Origin: Hemibagrus wyckioides
Taxonomy: Eukaryota > Chordata > Actinopteri > Siluriformes > Bagridae
DNA length: 64,000 nt
Assembly (NCBI RefSeq): GCF_019097595.1
Contig: NC_080720.1
Span: 20,320,352-20,384,351 of the forward strand
Direction of reading: 5' to 3'
Part shown: positions 1-11,865 of the stretch, one piece after another
Layout of the letters: every line of letters starts with the position of its first letter
How positions within the stretch are numbered: position 1 is the stretch's first letter
Program-made: the position numbers and the translations under genes
Notes under the pieces: model-generated
What the model saw: only the letters and a program-made list of their open reading frames with translations
The model's database searches: none
What the model was told of the DNA's origin: nothing

Positions 1-257
1 GTGGAGTCGATCTCTGCAGTTGGTACTGAATCCTTGATGAAGCTTCCTTCAGCAGATCCTTAGAGTTAATAGTACTGGAGGTGGAGGATGAGGAGGAAGT
101 CATTCGTCCACCTGACTGATATTGTGAAGGTGAACTCAGGAAGCTGCTGCTTGAGCACTTGGTGTTCTGCTTGGAGAAGGTGCTCATGGTCCGGGGCAGA
201 GGGATCCCAGAGCCACTGTGATCCTGAGACACAGGCTTTATTCTAGCACTCATGGTC
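1..257 (-). CDS. Serine-rich coding exon, possibly neuron navigator 1 (partial)
   Basis: The minus strand is open from a strong acceptor-like sequence (pyrimidine-rich, ending CTGCCAG, just right of 257) to the window edge. An ATG lies at 253-251 and starts MSARIKPVSQDHSGSGIPLP. Downstream residues are rich in Ser and Thr, with a run SSSSSTSST, and end RIQYQLQRST at the edge. No folded domain is visible, as in the long disordered N-terminal regions of navigator proteins. The nav1 suggestion comes from gene order: in human, NAV1 lies beside CSRP1 and is transcribed away from it, as this exon is. I did not recognise a specific navigator motif, so another disordered protein remains possible. Whether the ATG is a true start or an internal methionine cannot be told. 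Confidence 0.4.
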
Positions 258-1330
258 CTGGCAGAACAGTAAGATAAGATTTGATAATACTTTAATTCCA
301 CTCAAAACCACACTGATACAAATGTAGCCATCAAAAGGTAATTGTAGGTGAAACACTGTAATGCAGCATGTGTCTTAGATACAGATAGAATCAGAGTTCA
401 TATTAAAGGAGATCATACATTACAGAGAGGGAGCTAATATCTCCAAAAAAAGGCTTTGAGCTACCTTAAAAATTGTAAGAGATTAAGTTTATAGATGGGA
501 GGTTATAGATATTGATCATTTATTAACCCTTACCTTTTGTTTAACATTTTTTTCTAAAAATGGCTGATCAGATCAGGTCTAATCTTTCCTACATTTCTCT
601 CTTCACTTTACCAATAAGGAAAAGTAAGGTGAAAGCACATATGATTGTTATAAGCTCACTGGTTTCTGTCCTAGATTTTATACTCTGTCTAATTAGATTT
701 ATGTGGAAATGTCAAACAGTGCCACAAGCCTCTCTCATCACAAGTTTTTTTTTTTTTTTTACCTATTTTTCTTTTTTGGAACTGGTGAAGAGAACAGAAC
801 ACTGGTCTATTTTATCTGCATAAGGGTTGGAAGACTAGCTTTTTCACAGTTGTGCTTGCATGTGAATTAGTCGGGGTATTTTGTATAGACTGTTTTTGCT
901 CAGTAGTAGGATTAATAGTATGTCTTGTTAAGCTTTGGAACAGCTATGCTAGTGTGTGCATGTGTGTGTTTGTGTGTAAGCACATGCAGGTCATTGTGTG
1001 CATGTTTACTTGAAGAGACCCTCCCAAAAGCAATTTGGATACTGAATAACCGCACAGTCATTGGGAAAGGTGCTTATGTCGAAAAGTGCTGATAGCAGGA
1101 TAATAAAGCTATAACGCAAGAGTGTGATTAAACCGAAGTACTTCAGGCAAATAAGCTCCATCTCTCCATCAATATTTATCTTTCACCCATTACCATTAAG
1201 AATACAGCACAAATACTGATACCCCATGAATATTTTAAAACAACTTGCCTCCTTAAATAATAATAATAATAATAATAATAATAATTTTCTTCTTCTTCTT
1301 CTTCTTCTTCTTCTTATTATTATTACTAAT

Positions 1331-1388
<58 letters not shown>

Positions 1389-2605
1389 TACATTATTCAG
1401 AACATAAAAATGGTGTTGTGTTTGACCTCTTCTATTTCTTGGCATTATAATATATACTAAAATGTGAGGTTGCACACAGGTAAAATCTAGCATGCTTCAC
1501 CAACACAAATCAAGTACTCTCTGTGGCTGGGGTTTTTTTTTTTGGCTAGTTGTCCTGGAAGTTCTGACAATTAATAGCATCATGAGTTCTCCTAAGATAT
1601 TTTAGCATTAATCCTAGTTGTCTTTGTCAGAAGGTTAAGACTTGGTCATGGACAGAGCTTTAACAAGTTAATGAACCAAGCATGAATCCAAATCAATACC
1701 GAAATGGTTAAAAAAACACAAAATCAATTGCTGCACCAATTCTCTTTCTGAGTTTAAGACAAGAACATAAGAACAAAAAGTAAAGAGAAATAAGTGGTTC
1801 AGGGCACCTCTTCAGATTTATCCAAGATCGCTAGACTTATTTGTTTTTGTTTGTTTTTCTTGTTTGTATTCATTGCCTGTTTTTCTGAATTCATTTTACG
1901 TATTTTCATGAAGAGTGCCAATAACGGAACGGCCTGTAAGGTGCATTTCACAAAACACTCTTTCTCCTGATATTTTTCTTGAGCACTCTCCTAAATATCA
2001 ACCCCACCTCATCATTAGTTCAACCTGTTCCTCATTAGCTGCTGTGTATATGAGCTCTGTTTAGGTAGTTTGTGTTTAGAATATCTTGCTAGGATTTCCC
2101 TGCCCATTACTTATCCTATCTATGGAGTCATTTTAATTCTTGATGTTTGACTTGTTCATTCATTTTCAGAATCACCTTACCTACAGAACACAGCCAAATG
2201 CTTAAAAGTACATGGGAAGTCTGGCCTCCCTTAAAATGTAATTAAAATGCAGCAATGAAAGTCTCTATACTGTTTTTCACTCTTGGTCAAATGATATATA
2301 TTTGTGAATAAAATGATTGAATATTTCACTTCAGTATCTCACTGTTCATTCATTACATTTAATAATAGTAATCTGTAATAATCTGGTTTTGTTGGACAAT
2401 GCAGCCAGTGTGAAAGTCTCCTCTGAAGCCCCTGCCCATAGACACCTCCCAGAGAAGTGCAATGAGGCCTGGCCTCTATGGGCTTCTATGGATGATTCAA
2501 GTATACTGTCTTGATGGGTGCAAAGTTAAACATTCATTGGAGAACAGACTTTAAATGTGCCATTTTGGGACCCACCAGAAAGCACTACTTCTCTGGGGTT
2601 AATGC
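258..2605. other. Non-coding stretch upstream of the nav1-like exon
   Basis: No gene is visible. The interval is AT-rich and contains a long triplet repeat at about 1255-1385. It is probably intron or upstream sequence of the minus-strand gene at the left edge. Confidence 0.5.
1255..1385. repeat. Compound (TAA)n/(TTC)n microsatellite
   Basis: Perfect and near-perfect TAA units are followed by a TTC tract, then TTA and TAA units again. The apparent poly-Asn/poly-Leu reading frame across it is an artefact of the repeat. Confidence 0.95.
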
Positions 2606-2692
2606 AAGTCAAGTCAAAGTCAAGTCAAAGAAGCTTTATTGTCACTTCAACCATATATAGCAGATGCAGTACACAGTGAAGTGAAACGTTCC
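2606..2692 (-). repeat. 3' tail of a non-LTR retrotransposon, minus orientation
   Basis: Read on the minus strand, the segment contains TGACAATAAAGCTTCTTTGA followed by short TTGACT-type repeats. It strongly resembles the 3' end of the element at 61020-61466 on the plus strand, sharing the tract from the TGTACTGCATC region through GACAATAAAGCTTCTT. This fits 3' ends of the LINE type that finish in short tandem repeats. Only the terminal part of about 85 bp is recognisable. Confidence 0.65.
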
Positions 2693-2857
2693 TGGTGGTA
2701 TGTGGGTTTTGCAGAAAAACTGAACCTCATTACCAACTACTAACCATTGAAACAATAATAAACATATCTGACATCTCACACTTTAATATAACAGTGCCAG
2801 TCATATTTGCAGAGTGCTCAGCAGCCACTAGGTGAATCCATGACAGTTTTACACAAC

Positions 2858-3256
2858 TACATTATATATGGCCAAAGGTTTGCTAATTCCTGACCATCAT
2901 GCTCATATGTTGCCCCAAAGTTGGAAGCACACAGTCCAACATCACTGTATGCTGCAGCATTACACTTTCTCTGCAGTGAAAATAAGGGGTCCAACCCAAA
3001 CATGTTCCAGCATGACAATGCTCCTGACCTCAACAACACTGAATACCTTTGGGATAAACTGGAGGTGCCCCAGGGCTCCTCATCCTACAGCAGAGTCTGA
3101 CCTCATTAATACCACTGTAGCAGAAGGGGCAAACCCCCACAATCACGCTCCAGAATCATAGTGGAAAGCCTTCTCAGTAGAGTGTGGACTACATCTGTGA
3201 TGGCATGTTCAAGATGTGATGCTCAGGTGTATGCAAACTTTCGGCTATATAGTGTA
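2858..3256 (+). mobile_element. Degraded Tc1/mariner-like element, deletion derivative
   Basis: The left end TACATTATATATGGCCAAAG and the right end CTTTCGGCTATATAGTGTA are imperfect inverted repeats of the Tc1 type, both with TA at the edge. Internal sequence shows transposase remnants: a segment like CATGTTCCAGCATGACAATG (the FQHD region) and one encoding EYLWDKL. About 400 bp remain of an expected 1.2-1.6 kb, so it is internally deleted and cannot encode transposase. Confidence 0.75.
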
Positions 3257-4567
3257 CTTAAGCTTATTATTTTATCATTGTAATTGGTAAACATTGAAAT
3301 AATTTGTAAGTTTAAATCTTGATGTATGAGTATTTTTAATTTATAGGTCTAGATATCTAGCGGTCACTACCTATTCCAGTAAAGCTGCGCTTGCTAGTAA
3401 GCAACAGCTGGGAGACATTATTAATTTTGTCAATTTTGTCAGCATGATTTTCTTTTTAAATTGTTTCATGATCTTACTTTAGAGATGAGACTTAAATAGG
3501 GAATTAAATAGCTATAGATAATTAAAGGAAACAGATAATACAGAACACACTCAGATATATAGTTCAGTAAAAGACACCTGTGCTTGTCTACATTACCGAA
3601 ACTAAACTAACATTTGGACTGTACCGAAATAAAAGAATACTATATCTTATTACTGAAATACACAGCAGTGTGCATCCATGGCACTGGATTCTCATACTGT
3701 GCAAAGGCCTTATACACCCTGCACTTATACATTTTATATTACAACATTAGTTTATAAGAAATGTATATTAAAACTATTTTATGCCTATTAGTGTGAAAAG
3801 GAAAAAAGGTTTCCAGATAGTTTTTTTTGTTTGTTTGTTAATTTTGTTAAGTAATGGATCATATTATGTAATAGATCATGTTTCTAATTTGTGTTTCTAA
3901 GAAGCTACCTGACAGTTTCCTTAGAAATCTGATGTTGTTCTGTTTAATGCTCAATATAGTCATTACTTTTATAGTTATCATTTCATTATTTTTTAAACAC
4001 AGCTTTGATTTACAAAAATCCTAGAGAGGCCTGAGACTTATTTCTTATATAACTGCAACCTGGTGACTGACTTATTTTTTATACTCACTTATTTTGTTTT
4101 TTGTTTCAGAAGAATTTTGATAATTGGCAGAGACAACCAGATTTATGTTGAAAACTGTTAGCTGAATCTCAGCAGATGCCATGTTCTTCACAACAGCTCA
4201 TGGATCTCAAAACAACCTGAATTGTATCAGTAAGCTCATTGTAACCTTTCTGGTTTTCCACACCTTTTAAACTTTAATTATATATTATATTATATTATAT
4301 TATATTATATTATATTATATTATATTATATTATATTATATTATATTATATTATATTATATTATATTATATTGGCTCTGAATTGTTTTTCTTTTTTTTCAT
4401 TACTTAATTTGTACAGCTTTTTTTTTACTGACAGAAGACACAGAGATTTATGTGTGCAAAATCATAGCTATCCCCTTAAGTGACAGAAGATGGTCAAGGG
4501 TAATAGTTGTTTCTAAAGAGTTCCTAAAGACTGTACACATCTAAGGAAAAATTTTGAGTGAAAACAC

Positions 4568-4598
<31 letters not shown>

Positions 4599-6054
4599 TA
4601 AAATTAATTATCCATGTTATATTTCTCATTCACATGACTCTCATTAAGGGTAACAATAATTCTGTACTTGACTATACATTCATAAGAGATGGGAAACACT
4701 GACACTGTTACCTTATACTCTGAGTACATTCCTATGCTAGTCACAAAATGTACAAAGAAAAACTCTTCAGACAAAAAAGCTCTCCATTACCCCAGAAGAC
4801 TGGAACAGAAAGCTTTTTAAGGATAGTTTCAGTGAAGAAACCCTGAGGTATGAGTTAACTCAGTGACCTGATAGGGCTGTCATATTTCAAGTTTTCAGTT
4901 ACTGTGTCTCTCAGATAGTGAACTAATTAATATACAGTATAAATATATGAGATAATCTGCCTTTGGAATATTCTGAATGGATTTATTTTATTAAGTGTTA
5001 CACAAAAAGTTAGGAATTACAACTCTATGAAATGGAAATTTCATAACCAGCAGGTTTTTGAAAATGATGATGATGATTTAATACAAATCAATCAGCCAGC
5101 AAAAGTCTTGTAAATTAATAGCCTGAAAATAACAAGTGATATAAACACACTCAGGAGTCAGGCAGGTGCCTTACTGGCTTCTCATGACAAGGCAAATTCG
5201 AACAGTGACTAAGTGGTGTGTGTATGAAGGAGAGAGAGAGAGAGCGAGAGAGAGAGAGAAACCATGAGAGATACATATACAATTAAATTCTCAATATACA
5301 GTTTATAAAAAATTAATTCTTTTTGAAATGTGCTCTCACCTGGAATCTCTGTATTCTTGTTTTTGTCCTTTTGGTTAATATAATCAATAAAATCCTGTAG
5401 TACTCCTATGTTCAGTAGCGCATGGCTGTGTTTGCTGTGCCAACTCTTATCCACTGTGGTGAAATAAACCTTTAATGCTGTCTAACAAAGCCTCGACGAG
5501 CCACGTGCCGCTATTTCCATGTGTGCGGGAGGGGAGTAGAGACATCTGGACCGAGGGGACCTTTTTCCCTCTCTCTCTCTCGCTCTCTCCCTCTCTCTCT
5601 TTCTTTCTCTCCCTCTGTATCTGTCCTTTAAACTTGGCAAGTGACACACTGTGATGCACTCTTTCACACACACACCAGGCAAAAACTCAACTACAGCCGC
5701 CACTACACACACATTCATCACAAGTGACTCATATTTCTTGTAGTAATGACATCATGCCAAAACCCTCTGGGTCATTTCCTTTACAGCTACGGACCACCTT
5801 TCAGTTTGACTCACCCCTTCACCATCAAACAGCTTGTCCTTGAGACATATCCCTTCCAAAGTCTCAGCTAATCCTCAAAAAAAAAAAAAAAAAGAAAATA
5901 CTAGCCCTTCAATGCCTGAAGGAGGTACACTCACAATAGCATATAAATACAATACTCTACCATCCTTACTAGCAGTTACACAGTAGATAGTAGATACTGT
6001 ACTAGTATTGATACAGAGGCATAACAGAAATGTTGAACCAACTTTGACTGACAA

Positions 6055-6094
<40 letters not shown>

Positions 6095-6344
6095 GGAATA
6101 GTGAAATAGAGAGAGAGAGAAGAAACAGCGCAGGGCAAACAGGGCAAAATGCTTCAGATCAGACTTAGTGCAGGAAGGGCAGTCAGGACAAGAAATGGAG
6201 AGATAACGAGATCGGGAGAGGGAGAGATGGAAGAGAGAAAGAGAGAGACAGTGTCTGCTAGATCAAACTGAGATATTTAGGCTAACAAAGATCTATTAGG
6301 TTTTTTTTTTTCATTCATACATGTACACAAACATTGTCACACTT
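3257..6344. other. Gene-free interval with simple repeats
   Basis: No coding region or RNA gene was recognised. It holds a TTATA-type repeat at 4283-4372, a TTA run at about 4568-4598, and GA or CT tracts near 5229-5259, 5570-5612, 6058-6087 and 6111-6120. Short reading frames over the GA/CT tracts are repeat artefacts. Confidence 0.6.
4283..4372. repeat. Pentanucleotide AT-only tandem repeat
   Basis: About 90 bp of near-perfect TTATA/ATTAT units without interruption. Confidence 0.95.
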
Positions 6345-6520
6345 CTTTAATTTAGGGGCAATTCAACATCGCAAATCCACCTATTGATATATTTTGGGAT
6401 GTTGGAAGCAAAACTGCACACATACCTAAGTTCAGTAACCCAAGCTCAGGATTAAATCAGAAACCCTGATTAGGCATTAACCTGTGAGGCAGATACACTA
6501 CTATGCTGCCGACACAGGCT
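6345..6520 (-). repeat. tRNA-derived SINE copy, reversed
   Basis: On the minus strand the segment carries the order seen in other copies in this window: a head with a Pol III-like motif, a central part with GTTACTGAACTTAGGTATGT, and an AATTGCCCCTAAATTA-type motif. The last motif corresponds to AATTGCCCCTAGGTGT in the copy near 44970. The copy is old and incomplete. Confidence 0.6.
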
Positions 6521-7150
6521 TGTAACAATATACATAAAAACTGATGACCACAACTAAACAGCTCAAGATCTGTAAGTGAACAGAACTTCATAGTCAATAC
6601 CATTTTTATTGGTGCTCTAAATATATTAGTCTGGTTTAGTCAGTATGACATCATCAGTAACCCTTGAACAACCGAGACAAGGTTTTAGCATGTCTGTCTT
6701 AGTCTCTCTCTTCCCAGTGCCAGACATTCCTAATTCAATTCCTTCTCCATTCACTTGACAGCCAAGGAGTCTTCGCCCTCAGTCTGTCATACAGCTAACA
6801 CAATTAAAACACACAGTCTGTCGTTTCCAGAGGAATCTAGGAGACTCATTCCATTATATATAAAGGAACAATTCACAGCGGAGGATGTTTAACATGAGGC
6901 TGAAGGAAAGGACTGTTTAGTATTATCATTATGAATGTCATGTGAACTGCAGATTTGAGGTGAAAGGATGAAGTGATTTATAACACTGCCCTACATTTTA
7001 GAGTGCAAATGGAATTTATTCCTATCTTGCCTATGGGTGTTTAATTTAGACAAAATTCTTGTCTGTAACATTTATACGTTTTGACAAAGCGATTTAAAAC
7101 AGGAAACTAGTAAACAATTAATACATATAAGGGTAAGTTCATGGTTTATA
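6521..7150. other. Gene-free interval before the Tc1 element
   Basis: Unique-looking AT-rich sequence. No gene, RNA or repeat family was recognised. Confidence 0.4.
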
Positions 7151-8407
7151 TACACTATATTGCCAAAAGTATTCGCTCACCCATCCAAATAATCAGAATC
7201 AGGTGTTCCAATCACTTCCATGGCCACAGGTGTATAAAATCAAGCACCTAGGCATGCAGACTGTTTTTACAAACATTTGTGAAAGAATGGGTCGCTCTCA
7301 GGAGCTCAGTGAATTCCAGCGTGGAACTGTGATAGGATGCCACCTGTGCAACAAATCCAGTTGTGAAATTTCCTCGCTCCTAAATATTCCACAGTCAACT
7401 GTCAGCTGTATTATAAGAACGTGGAAGTGTTTCCACGACAGCAACTCAGCCACGAAGTGGTAGGCCACGTAAACTGACGGAGCGGGGTCAGCGGATGCTG
7501 AGGCGCATAGTGCGAAGAGGTCGCCAACTTTCTGTAGAGTCAATCGCTACAGACCTCCAAACCTCCACCTTCATGTGGCCTTCAGATTAGCTCAAGAACA
7601 GTGCGCAGAGAGCTTCATGGAATGGGTTTCCATGGCCGAGCAGCTGCATCCAAGCCATACATCACCAAGTGCAATGCAAAGCGTCGGATGCAGTGGTGTA
7701 AAGCACGCCACCACTGGACTCTAGAGCAGTGGAGACGCGTTCTCTGGAGTGACAAATTGCGCTTCTCCATCTGGCAATCTGATGGACCAGTCTGGGTTTG
7801 GCGGTCGCCAGGAGAACGGTACTTGTCTGACTGCATTGTGCCAAGTGTAAAGTTTGGTGGAGGGGGGATTATGGTGTGGGGTTGTTTTTCAGGAGCTGGG
7901 CTTGGCCCCTTGGTTCCAGTGAAAGGAACTCTGAATGCTTCAGCATACCAAGACATTTTGGACAATTCCATGCTCCCAACTTTGTGGGAACAGTTTGGAG
8001 CTGGCCCCTTCCTCTTCCAACATGACTGTGCACCAGTGCACAAAGCACGGTCCATAAAGACGTGGATGACAGAGTCTGGTGTGGATGAACTTGACTGGCC
8101 TGCACAGAGTCCTGACCTCAACCCGATAGAACACCTTTGGGATGAATTAGAGCGGAGACTGAGAGCCAGGCCTTCTCGTCCAACATCAGTGTGTGACCTC
8201 ACAAATGCGCTTCTGGAAGAATGGTCAAAAATTCCCATAAACACACTCCTAAACCTTGTGGACAGCCTTCCCAGAAGAGTTGAAGCTGTTATAGCTGCAA
8301 AGGGTGGACCGACGTCATATTGAACCCTATGGATTAGGAATGGGATGTCACTTAAGTTCATATGCGAGTCAAGGCAGGTGAGCGAATACTTTTGGCAATA
8401 TAGTGTA
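7151..8407 (+). mobile_element. Near full-length Tc1-like transposon with perfect terminal inverted repeats
   Basis: The left end (7151-7181) starts TACACTATATTGCCAAAAGT. The right end (8377-8407) is its exact reverse complement over 31 bases, counting the TA target duplication at each edge. The total of 1257 bp is typical of compact fish Tc1 elements. The interior is occupied by one transposase gene, which is broken (separate entry). Perfect ends with a broken gene suggest a fairly recent insertion, probably mobilised in trans. The neighbouring element at 8541-9083 belongs to a different, older Tc1 family. Confidence 0.95.
7288..8323 (+). pseudogene. Tc1-family transposase, frameshifted
   Basis: The product would cut and paste the surrounding element at TA sites. 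The first frame starts at ATG 7288 (MGRSQELSEFQRGTVIG) with a helix-turn-helix DNA-binding region. It leaves the proper frame near 7430 and meets a stop at about 7461. The linker (SGRPRKLTERG) continues in another frame, and a second shift near 7575 precedes the catalytic domain, open from 7601 to 8323. The catalytic triad is intact: Asp in WSDKLRF, Asp in FQHDCAP, and Glu in [13 protein letters not shown], with 34 residues between the last two, the DD34E spacing of Tc1. The long glycine-rich stretch [10 protein letters not shown] is present. The gene cannot make full-length transposase as read. Confidence 0.92.
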
Positions 8408-8540
8408 CCATTTAGCCCCCATTATTTTCCAACATGGAATCCAAAAAACATGCATTTTCCCATTATACAATATTTATTTGAAACATGCACATAGGTTGAT
8501 GTAAAGGTTTAAAATGTAGTATATCTTTACGTTATATACA

Positions 8541-9083
8541 TACATTATATGGCCAAAAAAGTATGTGGACTCCTGACAATGACACCCATATGTGCTTGCT
8601 GAACATCCCATTCCAAAGGCATGCCATTAATATGGAGTTTGTTCTCCCTTTCTTCCTTCCCTTTTTTGGGAAGGCTTTCTACAAGATTTCACATGTTGTT
8701 TTGTGGATTTGTGCTCATTCAGACAAAAGATCATTAGTGAGATTAGGCACTGATGTCAGACGAGGAGACCTGGCATACAGTCGGTGTTCCATTTCATCTC
8801 AGAGATGTTCAGTGGTTTTGAGGTCAGAGCTCTCTGCAGACCACACAAGTTCTTCTACATCCATCTTGGCAAACCATGCTTTCATAATGTGGCATTGTCA
8901 GTGGCACTGTCATACTGGAACATGTTTAGACCTGTTAGTTCCAGTGAAGGGAAATCATAATTCTACAGTATACAAAAACATTCTAGACAATCATATAGCT
9001 TCAATATTGTGGCAAGAATTTAAGGAAGACCCACAAATGGGGGTCATGGTCAGGTATTCACATATGATTGGCTACACATTGTA
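8541..9083 (-). mobile_element. Degraded Tc1-like element of a second family, deletion derivative
   Basis: The left end reads TACATTATATGGCCAAAAAA and the right end, near GATTGGCTACACATTGTA, is its imperfect inverse. On the minus strand the interior is transposase-like: the segment near 8755-8900 reads back as the [13 protein letters not shown] and downstream region with many changes. About 540 bp remain. It lies 134 bp from the intact-ended Tc1 copy, so two families landed side by side. Confidence 0.8.
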
Positions 9084-11734
9084 TTTATAAATGTAATAAC
9101 CAACCAAGACCCTGACCAAGGTAAGCTGTTACTGAAGATGAATGAATAGATGGACATTAGCAAGACAAAAATGGCACCCAATAGAATCACCTACAGTGAA
9201 ACAGTAAAAATATATCCTTATCATAAAACAAACACAAGATCCTCTGAGACAGTATACCTTACTGTGACCCTGCTTGTATTGCCCTATCCTACATACTGTA
9301 TACAACATGCTGTCTCATTAGAACTGCATATTAAAGACAAATCAGCCAGTCTAATTTGGTGAACAATTGTGAACAGTTCCACCTTCTTTATGCTCATTTG
9401 TCCTTAATTATTTTCAGTGCCAAATCTATTAATCCTATGATTGACTTAAGGAGCTAGGGTGAGCTTCTGTAGCAGATGTTTGGATTAGTCTAACCGACTG
9501 TTTATAGACTGACTGGTGTTCAGAATGTTAAGCTGGTTATATGAGACTGCATGTGTTTTCAGTCCTGCCATTCAATGTAACATGCCTGCAGCAGACACTT
9601 GCTCTAGGAAAACCTTGGGGCTTTCAAAACAAAGAAGTAAAACATGACTGTGAAGCCTCAGAATTAATGCCTCCCCTACCAATAAAATTGTCTCAAATCC
9701 ATTTAAATTAATATACATTAGGAAGGAGAAGAAAAACTACTTCTAACATGTGACGTGCTGTGACCTTGACACACGTTGATACCATTTTGTTTCTTGGAGT
9801 GAAATGCTGGACAATAAAGTACACATTCACTCAACATGTTTAAGAATTTGTATTTTGAGACTTTTCTTTGCTGCAACAAAACTTTTGTGGCGTATTCTTA
9901 TTAGTGCTTATACTACAAAGTGTTAAAATCCTGCTTTACCTAGTGTTTGGGAGATGAAGTGAGAACAACTTTTCAGGGCAGGAAAAAAAATAGAATAGAA
10001 AATGCCATGATATGCTCATGCTAAATAGCCACAGTAACGGACCTATACGGAGAAAAACACTGCTGTGTTTTGCCAGTGTTACCTGAGCTGTCTTGTACAC
10101 CACATGAAGATCTATCATATATAAGTCAACATAAAGCTAAGGCACGTTAGCACTTTCTACGAGCAATAAATATTCTAAAATGCTCTGTCGTCACCCGTTT
10201 TTAAGGGTTTAAAATATTCATTAAGGAACTTGATGCTGACAATTGGATCTTACCAGTGGATACAGGAAGGACCATGAAGTAATTGTGCTAATTAAATGTT
10301 AGAATTTTAGAAAAATGGTTAGCGCTCTTTCTAGGTGTGATCATTGATTAATTATCTATTAATTGTCTAATGCTGATATTATTGAAGCTTATGGTGCTTT
10401 ATCTTATGTTAGAGAAAAATCATGTAAAATAGAAAAAAAGAGAAAAAAGCCTATAGTGCAAAATCACAGTAGTGTTGCAGTAGCCATGCAGCAAGTTCTT
10501 TGATGTAGCTATTATACAGTGGCACAGTAGTCCATTTGCTGAGTCAGTCCTCTGCCCTGTTCCCACTGAAAGGGGCCACCCTTGAGATCTGGCCCACATT
10601 GTAGCATCACTGATGTGACGTGTGTTACTATTAACACGAAAAATAAAGCTAAAAGATGTTCATTGATCAAAAATGGATGTTGGTGAGGATCTAAAGGGCA
10701 ATTAACAAAATTGTATTTTGGAGGAAATGAGTTGCATAACAACACATACAAGGTAGTCCAACAAAGTCATATGCTAGTAAAATGGCCAAAAGTGTGTTTT
10801 AATGGGGAATGGTTGTTTCTGGTGTCACAGACAATGATTAAATTAAGCATGAAGCATTGATAAATTGAATTGAATGTAATGAAGTATTTATATTCAAAAC
10901 CTCATGCTTAATCCTAAGGTTTAATAACCTTCGTGCTTCGAATGTTAACTACGACTCCCAAAATGACATTTTTGAAGACTTGGTCTGTCATAAGAGTTTC
11001 AAACAAAATTCACATTTAGAAGAATAAAGCCCTGAACGTTCAGTCATAAATCAGATTTTATCTATACAAACATTTCATGATGTCATACAAACCATAATCT
11101 TGGAGACATGTGTGGAAGGCAGACCCAGGTGGTCTTTTTGGACATTTGTCACGGATGGACAAGTAAATGTCACACTTTGACACTGTACTTACACATTTTT
11201 ACAGTAAAAACACATATTACAAGAACCAAGAAGAAAACATTTGACTGTCAGTGGCCTGGAAACCTTATAACAAACCTTATAATCATGGTGTTTATGCAAG
11301 TGACACAGTTTGAGTGTGAGACAGAAACAGAATAGCCCTGAAATTAACTGAGTGTGGGTGGCTTCTATTCAGAGGCTACTGCATGGGGGAGAGGAATTAG
11401 GTTAAAGCACAAAAAGAGAGCACTACATGGCACACAGGCTCAAAGAACCAGCTGATAAATGCATATAGGAATCTGGCAACTCAGCTTATGCAATAAGTAG
11501 AGCTTAAACAATGTAAAGAACTGCTGAACTGTGTAGATTTTGAACTAATAGCAACTATAAATAATGACTGAGAGAGGGATATTTAAGCCAGAATTGTAAT
11601 TCAGTAATTGTTATCATAGTGTGTCACTTGGCAACAAGATTTGTTTTGGATAAGAAAAAAAATTACTTGAGGAAATGGAGGACGTGATTAGAGGAAACGC
11701 ATTATTGTGATTTGTTCTTATCAGACATTAGTCA
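9084..11734. other. Gene-free interval
   Basis: No convincing exon, RNA gene or long repeat was found. Short open frames of 60-80 codons lack domains and splice context. Confidence 0.45.
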
Positions 11735-11865
11735 CTGCAATGGACTAATCCTCCCATCCAGGGTGTACTTCCGCCTCTCACCCAGTATTCCCAAGATACG
11801 CTCCAGAGCCACAATAACCCCAACCAGGATAAAGCGCTTACTGAAAAAAGTCAATAAAGTATAAC
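11735..11865 (+). repeat. SINE 3' portion
   Basis: The phrases CCCATCCAGGGTGTACTTCC, CACCCAGTATTCCCAAGA and CAACCAGGATAAAGCGCTTA match, with substitutions, the end of the SINE family also found at 13285-13590 and 44855-45135. Only the 3' portion is present. Confidence 0.7.

Noticed and set aside
1226..1450. Poly-Asn/poly-Leu open frame
   Set aside because: It is the translation of a TAA/TTC microsatellite with no splice context or domain.
5447..6147. Arg/Glu- and Ser/Leu-rich frames on the minus strand
   Set aside because: They follow GA/CT tracts and have no domain, conserved motif or splice signals.
7615..8361. A 248-codon minus-strand frame
   Set aside because: It is the antisense shadow of the Tc1 transposase catalytic domain.
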